Below are positions 23,188 through 34,546 of a stretch of 64,000 nucleotides of DNA, one piece after another. The notes under the pieces were generated by a model. The model ran no database searches. It saw nothing but the letters and a program-made list of their open reading frames with translations, and was not told where the DNA came from. Positions within the stretch are counted from its first letter, which is position 1. Each line of letters opens with the position of its first letter. Both the position numbers and the translations under genes were made by a program. The DNA is from Gnetum montanum (Eukaryota; Streptophyta; Gnetopsida; Gnetales; Gnetaceae): the NCBI GenBank assembly GCA_015680685.1, contig MNCI01004036.1:382908-446907 (forward strand), in the 5' to 3' direction.

Positions 23188-25055
23188 TATTGAAAACTCG
23201 TCCTCAAGTTCCTTACAAAATATTGAGAAGGTATGGGATTATTGACTAATTGACAACTGACGGTGGAATGGGATAACAGATTCAACGTGCCCAGTGAACG
23301 GATCAATCAGCATATTACAACAATGTGGTGAACACTCGTACATAAATAACATCCAAGCCTTTATTTGGCAGCTTGTAGAGAAAGAGAGAAAAAGAAAATG
23401 AAGTGTGTTGCCACCAATGCTAAGATTGTGCCTTTTGTTATTTATCCATAGCCATGCCACCAAACTTGCTTCTTTCATAAATGCTTCAGTTCCGATCCAT
23501 CTTGAGTGCTTCCTCCAAACCTGGTTCATTATTTGTATAATCACCATCTGCACACACAACATAGTCACAAATGAGCAAGGATAGATAAACCACAATGCAG
23601 TTGATAACTTGCCTCGATATGAAGTGCATTGGCTAAGTTGTGGTTATGGCAGAAACTGGTTCGGAGATTTATCACAAGTGACTAACCAAGGTGTAGGGGT
23701 TAGGCAAATAGTAAAATGGAGAAAATTGAAAAATTTGTGCCAGGGCCCCCACGACTAAGAGCGAACCTCTGGTAGCTATAAGATGGAAAAATATGAGGAA
23801 CAAGAAAGATGGGAAAAAATAACAATGACAACGCCAATAAAATGGATGTCATGGATGGGGATGAAACAAGAGATGATTAATTACAGGAAATGTTTAAGGA
23901 AAAGAATTTAACAATTACACCAAAAAGGAATGCCAGTGGGTCTTCCCCAAAGTAGGCTCATGCCTTTTATGCCCTAACAAACCCACAAACCAAAGAGTCT
24001 GTAGGCCCTAAGAATGTCATTTGGAAGCAAGAGTTAAAAACTTACCCACAAGAATTTACCAAATAAAAACAATGCATCAACCCAAAAATGGACTAATGAT
24101 AGAATCCGCAATGAGGTGGAAAAATGGGAAGAAAGATGAAGAGGAGAGCATGGAATGGAATCCCAAGAACAAGGTTGTGTAAAGTCCCTTGTGTATTTCA
24201 TGGTTAATGTGACTAAGTAGAACTCATCCCAAATCCAAACTCAAACAAACCACATCTAGTGACCTCACATAAACACACTTGACCAATCCATCCACTTGAA
24301 GCAACAAGAATGCTTTCACAAAGAGTCACCACCATTCTGAGGAGAGTGAGAAAGGGCCTTAGTTAGAGGGAACCTTCAGGCATGGGTAACATGTCTTTCT
24401 AGTTCCATAACCAGTGCTTGTAGCCCATATTGTTTTATTATGTCTAAGGGGTGTTCTTTGAATTCTCACCTTTTTTCTTTTTTTTTTGCATGAGAACCAC
24501 ACCATGCAAAGACTTATTTTCATTCACTCAGCTTCATGATTTTTGAACATTGTCAGAATGGTAGAAAACCCAAGAAAAAGCATCCAAGCACCCAAAAGAA
24601 TGGCCATCACAAATGCATCAAATCCCCTTGAAGTCACACCCTTCTCATCCTTTGAGTCTTTCCTTGGTTTGAAAAATACCCAGCCACCAATTCATTAAAA
24701 TTTTACTTAGAAAAAGAGGAACTGTACAATTCCAAGCCAAAGGAGACCATAGAGTTGTATGGATGAGTGGACGGTGTGGACTCATTGCCTATTTTACCAA
24801 AAGAACCATACCTTAATATCAGCAGCATAATTCAAAGGTAAAAACCAAACATTAGCAATCAATATGATATAATTCAATCCACTATCATGAGCACTTATTG
24901 GATGACGAATAAAAGCAATCAAGCAAACAAAGAAATAGTAAAAATATGAATGATGGTGTAAAATAAAAATAACAAAAGTTGAAAGAATGTGTAAAAAAAT
25001 GTGTAAAACAAAAATTCAAAAAGAACTGAGGACCTAGAACTATTAGCATAAGTGG
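23188..25055 (-). other. 3' spacer of element C
   Basis: About 1.87 kb between the end of pol and the PPT. Athila-group elements often carry an env-like ORF here. The only sizeable frame (23239-23595, minus, 118 codons) lies just before the PPT; part of it matches element E in the same frame. A second PPT-like tract, GTCGTGGGGG, is at 23746-23755. Confidence 0.6.
23239..23595 (-). pseudogene. Spacer ORF remnant of element C
   Basis: A 118-codon frame with the segment TEAFMKEASLVAWLWINNKR then HNLSIGG, which corresponds to AETIMQGMRLMARLWMNNER and HNLGIG in element E (44340-44450), followed by a similar CQIKAWM/CQIRLDV end. Just upstream both copies have TTGTGTGTGCAG followed by ATGG, which looks like a 3' splice site. 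It could be the vestige of an env-position ORF. It has no recognised domain, and the first 20-30 codons do not align in frame between copies. Confidence 0.35.
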
Positions 25056-25070
25056 CCATCTCCCCCACAA
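25056..25070 (-). other. PPT-like tract at the end of pol, element C
   Basis: Minus strand TTGTGGGGGAGATGG. Equivalent tracts are at 9494 (A) and 42804 (E). Confidence 0.6.
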
Positions 25071-25149
25071 CTAAGTTTGAAGGAGGAAATCTGAAATAGT
25101 GAGCAGGGTTGTCCATCAAGAGAGGAAGCATGTGTATTGGCTATCCTAA

Positions 25150-26497
25150 GCTCCTAGAAAGGTTTGGTTTGTTGCACGTTGACCAAAATTTTCTTATCCG
25201 AGCTCTCAGGTTTGTATATTGTCATGGCCCTTGAAGGAAAAGTTGCATAAATAATATAAGGTCCTTCCCATAGTCTTTGAAATTTAGTACGTTGTGGCAC
25301 ATGTGTGGGATTCTAGTAGAGAACCTTATCTCCTAGCTGATATTTAACCTTCCTAATTCTTAGGTTATGGCATTGTTTATTTAAGGCCTTGTGCAATTTG
25401 TTAGATTACAAGGCAGCTAGTCGATTTTCATCTAGCAAGTTAAGGGTTACTAACCATTGTTTCTGTGCTAGGTCAAGGTCAAGGTTAAGGTCACATACTT
25501 TGGATAGTGTATGGAGCTCATTTTGAATGGGAAGCATTGGTAATTTACCATAAACTAACTCATAGGGAGAGTAGCTTCTAGGGAGTTTCCATGTGGAGCG
25601 GTATGCCCAAAGAGCATCGTTCAATTTAGTGCTCCAATCTCACCTAAAATTGCTAATGGTTTTTATCAATGTCTTTGTAATCTCCTTGTTTGTGACTTCT
25701 ACTTGACTGTTCATTTGGGGGTGGTATGATGTAGTCAATTTATGCTCAACCCCTAAGCATTGCATTAATTTCTGAAAAGTTGCACCTGTGAAGTGTGTAC
25801 CATTATCTGAAATAAGTGCATGTGGTACACCAAACCTGTTTATGATATGTTGTTGAATAAATCATGCAGCTGTAGATGATGTACAATCTTTAATAGCAGC
25901 TACTTTGGTCCATTTTGTTAGGTAATAAACGGAAACAATAATATAATATTTTCCATTAGACATTGGTGTAATTGGCCTCATAAAATCAATTCCCCAAATG
26001 TTGAAGGGTTCTAACAGTTGAATCCATTATTGTGGACCCTCCATTCTATTAGTCATTCCCCCATCACGTTGACAGTGCTCACAAGATTGGATGAAAAGAT
26101 GGATGTCCCGAAATAATGTGGGCCAATAATATCCTGCAAATAGGATCTTAATGGTCATTCATCTCCCAGCGTAATGACCCCCACAAGGACCCTCATGAGC
26201 ATCTTAGAGAACTCACAGCTGATCTATATAGGGAACACACCATCGAACCAAGCCATTGGGACACACTTTGCAAAGTTGCCCATTGATCTCCATAAAGTAC
26301 TTGGCTCGATGAAGAAACTGTTGTTTCTTCTTAAGGTTTAACTCTTGTGGTGTTTGTTGGGAGAGGAGATAGGTAAGAATGCTACTGTACCAGTTTGTCT
26401 CTGTGGGTGATTGATTATTCACTACACTAGCAAAGAGGAATTCATTAGGGAAATGATCAAAAATTGGATACTCATCCTCTTTGTTGTCCCATCGCAA
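25150..26497 (-). pseudogene. Integrase of element C, broken but motif-complete
   Basis: Minus-strand Ty3/gypsy integrase. The N-terminal zinc region has HEGPCGGH and CEHCQRDGG. All three catalytic acidic residues remain: NIWGIDFMRP (Asp), SDNGTHFTGATF (Asp), QVEVTNKE (Glu). The C-terminal block contains RSYSPYELVYGKLPMLPIQ (25575-25520), LGDKVLY and LWEGPY. Stops occur between open stretches, for example near 26213, 26040 and 25400, mostly where element A reads Trp or Gln. The frame opens at 26497 directly after RNase H. Confidence 0.88.
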
Positions 26498-27830
26498 CTA
26501 AGATAAATGATTAGCAACTACGTTCTCGATACCTTTACGATCGATCATCGTAAGATCGAACTCTTGTAAGATTACAAACCATCATATGATACAAGGGCTT
26601 ACAATTGGCTTATTCATGAGGAACCGGATTGCACTATGATCTGTATGTATATATATACTTTATATCCCAATACATAGTGTATAAACTTTTCTAGTGTAAA
26701 CACTATAGCCATTAATTCTTTCTCTGTGGTAGTGTAGTTAAGTTGTGCACCAGCGATACTTCTACTTGCACAATGGATGTAATAAGCACACTTATGATCA
26801 TCTAATTGTGTAAGTACGGCTCCTAAGGCATAGTTGGATGCATCAGTCATGATATGGAATGGTTTGGACCAGTCAGGAGCTTGTAGAATGGGTGTTTCTA
26901 CTAGCTTCTGTTTCAGAGTTTGAAAAGCTAATTTTCATTCCCTGGTCCACTCAAAAGGTACATCCTTTTTCATTAATTCCACCAATGGTTTGGCAACCTT
27001 TGAAAAGTTCTCAATAAATCTCCTATAGTAGCTAGTATGTCCAAGGAATGACCGAATATCTTTAACAATTTTTGGTTGATGGGTAATTCCTTGGATAACT
27101 TCAATTTTCTCAAGGTCTACCTCTATCCCTGTGTGTGAGATTTTGTGCCCTAGTACTACGCCTTCTTGGACCATCAAATGGCTTTTCTACCAATTAAGCC
27201 TCAAATTGGTTTCTATACATCTTTTTAGAACTTTCTCTAACCAGTCCAAGGCTTTATCAAAGTTTGCTTCATAGGTGTAGAAATCGTCCATAAAGACTTC
27301 TATACCATTTCCTATCTACTGTTGGAAGATGCTTAGAACTAGTTGTTGAAATGTTGCAAGGGCATTGCACAAGCCAAACGACATTTGTTTGTATGCAAAC
27401 ATTCCCCAAGGACTAGTGAACATAGTCTTGGCTTGGTCTTCTGGGGCTATTTATCTTTGGTTATATCCGCTATATCCATCTAGAAAACTGTAATAGCGAT
27501 GCCTTGCAATGGTGTCTAAGACTTGGTGGACAAATGGCAATGAAAAGTGATCTTTGAATGTTGCCATATTTAGTAGCTTGAAATCTATGCACACCCTCCA
27601 TTTTCCTTCCTTTTTAGGCACAATAACTAAGGGGCTAACCCATTTGCTATCAATAATGGGGTATATGAACCCAACCTTGAAAAGCTATTTGATTTCTTCC
27701 TTGACTACTTGCTTCAGCTTTGGGTTCAAACGCCTCTATGATTGTCTTTGAGGCTTCATGGAGGGGTCAATGTAAATTCTATGTTGGCATATCCTAGGAT
27801 CTATTCCAGTTAATTTGAGATATGACCAAA
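26498..27830 (-). pseudogene. pol: RT-RNase H of element C, broken
   Basis: From 27830 down: LTGIDPRICQHRIYID, VSPLVIVPKKEGKWRVCID, NMATFKDH, then FMDDFYTYEA with an intact MDDF catalytic box (about 27290), LRLNW followed by a stop, and SFLGHTSYYRRFIENFSKVA (about 27030). RNase H begins MTDASNYALGAVLTQ at 26850 with TTEKELMAIVF, so the first two acidic residues are kept. The region around HTDH is shifted. This is the better preserved of the two RT copies. It supplies Trp-Arg where element A has two stops. Confidence 0.9.
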
Positions 27831-28164
27831 TGAAGGCTTTTGACCATTTATTTATTACCTTCAGTAGTTCTTCTTTCTATTGACGAGCAAGCTTAGCATT
27901 GATAATTATTGATTTTCCATTTTTAAGGGATGTGTATTCCATACTAGTGGGTAATGATTTCAGCTCGAGGGGCTCCTACTTAAATTTCTCAAGGATTTTC
28001 AACTTCCCCCAGTTGATATTTTCAAGGTTAAGACTTGGAAGTTGGCAGTGGACTTACTCTATTGCTTCTATGCTATCGATGTAAGCACAAGTCAAACCTT
28101 CAGTTGGTTCCATGCATATGAGTGAACTGCTTTCTTGATCAGCTATCAATGACTAGGTTTCTTC

Positions 28165-28899
28165 CTATTGTGTGGCTGCTACATACAAGCATCTTTGTAT
28201 GTTAATCACTTGTGCACACTGATTGCATGTAGGCAATGCTAAACTTTGCACAAACCATGACCTATGCATGCAATTACACCCTATGTCACTGTATGCAATG
28301 CACGGAACTTTCTTATTTTCGAACTTTCTAAATGTATTTTCCTTTGATATTTCTAGGGAAAGATTGCTGATTCCTAAGCATGTGTCGATGGTGCTTAGCC
28401 ATGCTCTTCCCATTATGATTGGGAAGTCCCCCTTACCGTTGTTTTCCTGAATCACTAAGAAGTCAGCTAGGTACGACCATCCACAAACAGTGGTAACAAT
28501 GTCTTCCACTAATCCCAATGGGATAGTGATGGATTGGTCAGCCAATTCTAGATGAATGTTGCTCTTTTTCAATGAAGGTAAGTTATAGGCCTTGTACATT
28601 TCTTGAGAAATCAAGTTGACACTGGAACCTGAATCCAAAAGAGCCTTGCATGATGCATTTCCAACAATTTGTAAGTATATCAAAGGACTCCCATGATCAG
28701 ATATTTTCCTTGAAACGTGGCCAGCTTTGATCCAATCGATGACGCCATGTGTTAGCATGACCATATGCGTTGAGTGCGATGATTGGGTTGAAGGGGGCTC
28801 CAAAGTTTTGATTGATACCGAGGCATCTAAGGAATCAGCTGCTTGTGATTGCAAGGGCTTGGTTGAACTATTGGTTCTAAAGAAAGGTCTTTTCTTCAT
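28165..28899 (-). pseudogene. Aspartic protease region of element C (longest open stretch, 244 codons)
   Basis: The longest uninterrupted pol-type frame in the window. The active site reads ALLDSGSSVNLISQEMYKAY (about 28640-28590) with the DSG triad intact. FPIIMGRAWLSTID follows (about 28410), then LSLEISKEN and a Cys/Asn-rich tail. The ATG at 28899 is internal to the Gag-Pol polyprotein and not a true start; upstream sequence continues the polyprotein with Ser/Gln/Pro-rich residues. The element as a whole is dead, but this domain would still fold if expressed. Confidence 0.85.
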
Positions 28900-29418
28900 G
28901 TGGTTGTTAGAACCAATAGTAAGTTGAGAGTTAACAGCCCTCGTGGCGTTATGCTGCTGCGGCTAGGTAGGGATTTCACCTTGCATCACTGGAGTAGGTG
29001 GTAGTGGAGCTATTGGTGGAAGATATGTAGCCAGATGAGAAGGATGATATGGTTGCGGAATATCCCCTTTAGAAGAGGGAGTCCCATAAAAATCATGGGC
29101 TTAGTAGTGAGGTTGAGAAGTAACATGACCAATAGAGTTACGTGGGGAGATTGGCTATTGCACGTAATATCCATACAGGTCCGGTTGCCGATAAGGATAC
29201 TATTGCCTTGGTGGTAGCATTCCCCATGATTGTGGGTGCTACCATTATTGATATTACTCAATCGATTATGGTGGAGTTCCACTAAGATAATATGTTAAGG
29301 GTTGGTGGAACTACCTTGGGTTACCTTGAGGATAAGGTAACCTTCAAGGTGTTTTCCTTTTGTTTAATCGTGGATTAAGTGCATAAATGCCACACTCCTG
29401 CAGATGTGAGATTACAGT

Positions 29419-29457
29419 GCAACATACCTTAGGATGGTCATATTGACATATCTCACA
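29419..29457 (-). other. Gag Cys/His motif, element C copy
   Basis: Minus strand codes CEICQYDHPKVCC: Cys-x2-Cys-x3-His-x3-Cys-Cys, all Cys and His intact. It is followed by a conserved VISHLQE. Confidence 0.6.
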
Positions 29458-29890
29458 TCCACTATCATGGTCTGTTTCTAAATCCACAACCTCTTCAATG
29501 ATGGCAACTTTGCCCTTACCCTTGCTACGTGCATGTTCAGCCTCTTTCTTTTTTCTTTTCTCACTACCTTTCTCTCTAAACTCCTCTACTATTTTAAGAA
29601 AAATTTAAAATCTATTGTCTAGGGAATCCCACCTTTGGTCTACCTTTGTCGAAACTTCTAATGTCATCTTTTGGATAGGCAATGTTTTCTTATTCACCAT
29701 CTCTTCAAGTGGTGACTCTTCTTCATCATCACAAAATCTTACTCCCCTCTTCCGAAGGGAAGGATCTTGATTATACTCTTCCACACTTTCTCTCTTTCGT
29801 AGCTCACCGTCTTCCTTAGCAACTTGCTCCAATAGTCTTTGAATTTTATGGGACCTAAGCTCGGATAGTCTTCCTTGGGCATAAGTCCCA

Positions 29891-29912
29891 AGGGTTTAGG
29901 GTTTAGGGTTTA
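29891..29912 (-). repeat. Three interstitial telomere-type repeats in gag
   Basis: Plus strand AGGGTTT three times in a row plus a partial unit (plant telomere repeat TTTAGGG). Elements A and E have a single AACCCTT at the homologous site. Confidence 0.8.
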
Positions 29913-30722
29913 TGTCCTATTGCGAATAACCATGGCCAAGACAACCATGTAATAGTGCATAATATCAACCCATGGTAGCATCTAAGGGTTCATGTCCTCC
30001 TTGTTTCCAGCCTTGGATTTGCTTTTGCAAGTTAGACACTTGAGAGTACGTTTGATACTTGTCATTAAATAGTTCTAACATAGTACACCACCTACGAACG
30101 GATTCCAGTTCTAAAGACCAGTACTAGCTTTTTGCTTTTTTAACTAATGTTCATGGGAACAACTTAAGTTTTTTCCATTTGTTCTCTATGTTATGTAAGG
30201 CAAATGCATCATGGAATGCTTATAAATAATTTTGAGGATCATTGTTGTATCCCACTTCAAATTGTAGGATGTTGTTCATATCTAATCTCTTGATCCTACT
30301 ATCTTTCTAATGCCTTGTTGGAATTCTAACAGCCTTATTTATGTCCAACATACTTCGAGTAGCGAGGAGGGGTTCATTGTGATAGTCTCATCCATGGTGT
30401 CTATGATTCCTATGTTGTTCCCTACTCTCCCTTCTTCTATGTCATGACTCTCTAGAGTGCCCTCGTTCCCTTTCTTGGCTACTTTGCCTATGAATTCCAC
30501 TTTGCATACCTTTATCCCCATGTTCTTTTTCCTTATTACTGTGTCCAAATATTGAAGGAGAGGGTGAAGGAGATGATGAAGGTAAAGAGGAAGGAGAACC
30601 GTCATCATGATGGTGTCTACTACCTTCTCTTCTGTGGTCTCGGCCCCGATCGCAATTGCGATTAGAATATCCACCTTTATCATGAGTTCGTGTCCCTTTT
30701 TCAGACCCTTTGTGCCCATGGG

Positions 30723-32686
30723 TGAAACACCACAAAATTTTGGCCTAGCACTTTCAAACAAGATTCAAGCTAAGTCATGCAACTACCCAAGCATGAGTAC
30801 AGCATGACCAAATTTGGAGGCCTCCAATACAACCCCCGATGGTTCACGATTCAATAGGAAAGGTCCCCCCAGGGCCCATGGGTAGCTACATCAACTTTTA
30901 ACATCCAGAAACAAACTTTTTGGGCTCAAAATGCTTGGTTTTGGCTAAGTATAATTTGGCTACATTTTCATACGCTGCACAACGTAAGGCTCAGCGTCAC
31001 CAACTTTTGGAGCCCAAAAACTAAGTCAAAATAGGTCAAAATCAAGCACAAAGATCCCCCATGACCTTCACCAAGGTCCCCAGCAGGTCCCAGCCTCCAA
31101 AAAAACAATATTTTGGCCTCAAATATGCCACTTTGTCTTGGTGACGCTGGGGTTATTTTTCAAACGTTACTCAGCGTAAGGCTCAGCGTCACCAACTTTT
31201 GGAGCCTCAAAACCAAGTCAAAACAGGCCAAAATTGAGCATAAGGACCTTCCATAACCTTCACCAAGGTCCCCAGCAAGTCCCAGTCTCCAAAAAATCAA
31301 GATTTGGGCCTCAAATATGCCACTTTAACTTGGTGACACTGGGGTTATTTTTCAGACGCTGCTCAGCTTAAGGCTCAGCGTCACCAACTTTTGGAGCCCC
31401 AAACTGAGTTAAAATAGGAAAAAATTAAGCACAAGGACCCCCCATGACCTTCACCAAGGTCCCCAGTAGGTCTTAACCTCTAGAAAAGCAAGATTTGGGC
31501 CTCAAATATGCCACTTTGACTTGGTGACGCTGGGGTTATTTTTCAAACGCTGCTCAACGTAAGGCTCAGCGTCACCAAGCAAAACAGGGCCAAAATGACA
31601 TCCAAATCAGCCCAAATTTTGCACACAGAACCCTCATGACCCATGGCATGTAGATCCACTCTAAAAATAGGTCTCACAGGTCAAAAATGGGTTCAAAATG
31701 CACTATTTTTAGGTCATACGTTGTTAGTCACGCTGACATGCTTCTAGTAGCTTAAACCCAGCGTAAACACTTTCATACGCTAGATGCTGGATGTTGGATG
31801 CCAAACCCTAATGCCAGGACATGCTGCAAACACACCAAAGCTATATCCATGCATGCTAGAGGCCTTAGTGGAGCAAAAACAACACAAATCTGCAGATTCG
31901 GAGGCGAGACATCCAGATCCATTCTTGTACTTTAACATTCTTTGTACATTTGTCATTTTTCAGCGTATCAAGCTCTTATGCTATGAATTACACACGTCAA
32001 CATAAGAGATCTTGGTCATGTTGCACACTGTACATTGTAACATTTCATGCATCTGGTCAACGTTCACACCTGTTGCCCAATCTGCATTCCTCGCATCCGA
32101 TAACCATGGATCTTCCACACAGATCCAAATCCTACGCTCAAACTTGCATAAATACCCCGACCTCACACTAAACCAGGGTTGGCAATTCTAAAACACACAA
32201 GAGCATAGAACGCTGGGCATCAAACTTGGTTATGCTGAGCAAGGGCAATCTTGTTCATGTTGCAGAACCTGCAACCAGAAACTTGTATTCCCCAACATCC
32301 TTTCACATCGGGGCTAAACGTCTGCCTTGCAATCATTCTGCAACTACGTTCTGACCGGTGCACTTCTTTGTAATTTTTAATCAATACAAACAGTTACATT
32401 TTTGCCAATCATATTTATAGTTTACAGTATTTTCTGCTTACGATGTTCACACCTCGTTTGCGCTTGTTCACGTTTATGTTTGCATTTGTTTATGATAACC
32501 CAGCGTACTGCCATTGCGTACGCTAGGGGAATTCCTTGTTTGATCTACATGCAGACCATCCAAGGCACTCTACCTTCATTTTTTTTCCAACTTTCCCTCA
32601 CATGAAGGTAGGATCTTACTGTTTCATCCGTAGATCTCTCGATGTCTATTCATTCCAGCTTCTCATCGATAATTTCAAACGGTACA
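30723..32686 (+). mobile_element. 1964-bp solo LTR of a second family inside gag of C (TSD ATGGG)
   Basis: The insert starts TGAAACACCAC and ends ACGGTACA, with ATGGG on both sides (30718-30722 and 32687-32691). Removing it rejoins the gag frame of element C, as judged against element E. A tandem array of about 192-bp units fills U3 (30960-31640). A TATA-like CATAAATACCCC is at 32147. There is no similarity to the tRNA-Asp LTR family and no coding motif. Size and TG...CA ends fit a large-LTR Ty3/gypsy group such as Tat/Ogre, which is an inference. Confidence 0.85.
30960..31640 (+). repeat. 192-bp tandem array in U3 of the 2-kb solo LTR
   Basis: The marker AAGGCTCAGCG occurs at 30986, 31178, 31370 and 31561 (steps of 192, 192 and 191). 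Each unit contains inverted CAGCG/CGCTG pairs around it, so a short stem is possible. Confidence 0.85.
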
Positions 32687-32691
32687 ATGGG

Positions 32692-33232
32692 TATCAAAAC
32701 CTGATTTGTGAATAGTGGAATGAAGGTCCTGATACACAACCCCTTGGCCAAAGTCAATGGGAGGAACATCGTTGTGTGGGTGATTGCCTGAGGTAGGTTC
32801 ACCACCCTGATTTTCACTTAAGACATTTGGGGCATCTTGGGACCACTTACCCTTCAAAGACTTATGATGTCTCTCCTATTACAAGTCCCTTTGACATTGT
32901 GCCTCTATGGGATAGTATTCTCTCAATTCATGGTCTTACACAATGTATTCTGCATGTAAGTGTGGCATGCCAATTCGTGTGAGAGCACGAAGAAGCATGC
33001 TCAGGATTGAACGATCGGGAGGTAACACTATGTTACCTTCTAAGTATCACCAACACAGTTGTTTGCCTTGATGGAGGATAAAGGTGAACTCTAGTATATA
33101 CTCATCAGGATGAATATATACCACTTGAACTTGTTGAGGGATTGGTGGATCAATGTCATGTGTATTATGCTATCGATTGTTCCCTATTTCAGACCTAGGT
33201 GGTGAGGCGCTTTCGTATGAAGAATGAGACAT
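32692..33232 (-). pseudogene. gag: gag of element C, N-terminal part
   Basis: The ATG at 33232 (minus) opens MSHSSYESASPPRSEI. Element F has MASSHAINSP at the same distance from its LTR, which supports this start. The conserved block IHPDEYILEFTFILHQ and PPDRSILSMLLRAL follows, then GKWSQDAPNVLSENQ to the insertion point of the 2-kb solo LTR. Three stops replace codons kept in F. Confidence 0.78.
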
Positions 33233-33338
33233 ACTTGTGTAATGTATTCTTATTTATTATTTTCTCAACCAACCCTTAGGGTTCCTTCCAATGATGTGAA
33301 CTATTTCCTAAGTTCTAATTAGCGCACAAATAACTAAG

Positions 33339-33356
33339 TCCCTGGCAACAACGCCA
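33339..33356 (-). other. Primer binding site of element C
   Basis: Minus strand TGGCGTTGTTGCCAGGGA, one base after the 5' LTR end. It differs from the expected tRNA-Asp site by three transitions. Confidence 0.85.
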
Positions 33357-33357
33357 A

Positions 33358-34413
33358 TGATGAGTGGCAAAGTACCCCTATGCTCAACCATACAAATATG
33401 AGTGTTTCACGCACGATCTGATCAAATTCCAAGGACTAAGTACTTATGCGCCCTTGTGGAACAACGATGGGTTGGTTGATCATTGTCTTCCCAAACTTAC
33501 TTGTATGTCATGATTGTATGGTTAAGTAAGCTTAAGGAATATGATTTATATATATTTTATGTTTTTTTCCTGTGCTAATAGGGAAAGAGAGAGATAACTA
33601 AGTGACTAATTTAACTTAACTACTGATTAACTAGGCTTTAACTAATCCTAACACCAGTATCCATTCTCACTTGCCGTACACATCTTGAACTAGTGCAACA
33701 CTACTAGGATTACCAAACACTAATCATTACTAGGTTACCAAGTGTTACACACATGCTTGAAGTGATCATACTGAGTGTATTTTAACGATTTGCTTAATTG
33801 ATCAAAATGAATTGCTATGCTAATAATAGAAATGTAAAGTGCATAAAATAAAATAAATGCATAAGAAAATAAAATTAAAGAAATGCATAAGAAAACAAAT
33901 CTCAAGTGCTGCAAGGATGAATCAAAGAGCTTGTCTTTATCACCATACACAAGGTGTGCTCAGGTACACAATGCTCAAATAAAGATCCATCCACACTTAG
34001 ACCTCCTGCTACAGGCACTTTGAAAATACTCTAACTTTCAAATAGACTACAAGAGTTTCGCTACTTGACTGCTAGAAGACTTCTTTTCAATTGTGCACCT
34101 GGGCCTTGTATTTATAGACTTGGGAACAAGTGCTCTAATAATTAGAGGAACCACTCTAATAATAACTGCTCTAATAATTAGAGTAACTGCTTTAATAATA
34201 ACCACTCTCATTATTAGAGTAACCACTCCAATAATAACTGCTTTAATAATTAAAGTAACAGCTCCAAGAATAACCACTCTAATTATTAGAGTAACCACTC
34301 CAATAATAACCGCTCTAATAATTAGAGTAATCACTCCAATAATAACCACTCTAATTATTAGAGTAACCGCTCCAATAATAACCACTCTAATAATTAGAGT
34401 AACCACTTCATCA
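33358..34413 (-). mobile_element. 5' LTR of element C
   Basis: Plus-strand ends TGATGAGTGG and CACTTCATCA, 1056 bp. The 36-bp array is at 34134-34410. The TATA box is at about 34108-34116 (plus TATTTATA). It carries the same number of array units (about 7.7) as the 3' LTR. Confidence 0.92.
34134..34410 (-). repeat. 36-bp tandem array in U3 (5' LTR of C)
   Basis: Same unit and copy number as 22894-23170, with CTCTAATAATTAGAG cores. Frames of 122-123 codons on both strands are artefacts of the 12-codon period. Confidence 0.9.
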
Positions 34414-34418
34414 GTCAC

Positions 34419-34541
34419 GATTAGATTTCACATCCTAGAACCAATGTACTTAGAAACTTAAGGTCTATGGAATTTGACTAAATCATGTGTGAACACTTTT
34501 GATTCATATGCTTAGGCGTAGGGATACCTCATTGCTCATCA
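34419..34541 (+). mobile_element. Solo gypsy LTR, right part
   Basis: Continues the LTR broken at 22124 (GATTAGATTTCACATCCTAG corresponds to 61315 onward). It ends GCTCATCA at 34541, followed by ATAGC (34542-34546), identical to the five bases before 21384. With element C removed the LTR is about 864 bp. Confidence 0.85.
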
Positions 34542-34546
34542 ATAGC

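Larger units (their letters stand above)
29380..30717 (-). pseudogene. gag: gag of element C, C-terminal part
   Basis: Continues gag after the 1964-bp insertion. It starts with a basic His/Arg/Asp/Ser-rich linker (30700-30440; DRGRDHRREG, SPSSLPSSSPSPSPS). The capsid-like block follows (30330-29960; MLELFNDKYQTYSQVSNL), then a charged segment (29832-29605; ESVEEYNQDPSLRKRGVRF), and the Cys/His motif at 29457-29419. A Pro/Tyr/Gln-rich tail leads to protease. Stops interrupt the capsid block. Confidence 0.78.
22125..34413 (-). mobile_element. Complete gypsy element C (Athila-like, 12.3 kb)
   Basis: The element has both LTRs (33358-34413 is the 5' LTR, 22125-23175 the 3' LTR), a primer site, gag, protease, RT, RNase H, integrase, a long 3' spacer and a PPT, all on the minus strand. 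It is flanked by a perfect 5-bp duplication GTCAC (22120-22124 and 34414-34418). It holds a 1964-bp foreign solo LTR in gag, so its own length is about 10.3 kb. All coding parts have stops. The catalytic residues of protease, RT and integrase are still readable. Confidence 0.95.

Noticed and set aside
22809-23193. Frames of 107-112 codons on both strands with LIIRV repeats
   Set aside because: They arise because the 36-bp U3 array has a period divisible by three and few stops in these frames. They are repeat artefacts, not genes.
29891-29912. Chromosome-end telomere
   Set aside because: Only three units, embedded inside a gag sequence.
31784-32605. 60-73 codon frames in the 2-kb solo LTR
   Set aside because: Located inside LTR sequence with a TATA-like box and repeats; no recognised protein motif.
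34047-34461. Frames of 122-123 codons on both strands with IIRV repeats
   Set aside because: Same 36-bp array in the other LTR of element C.
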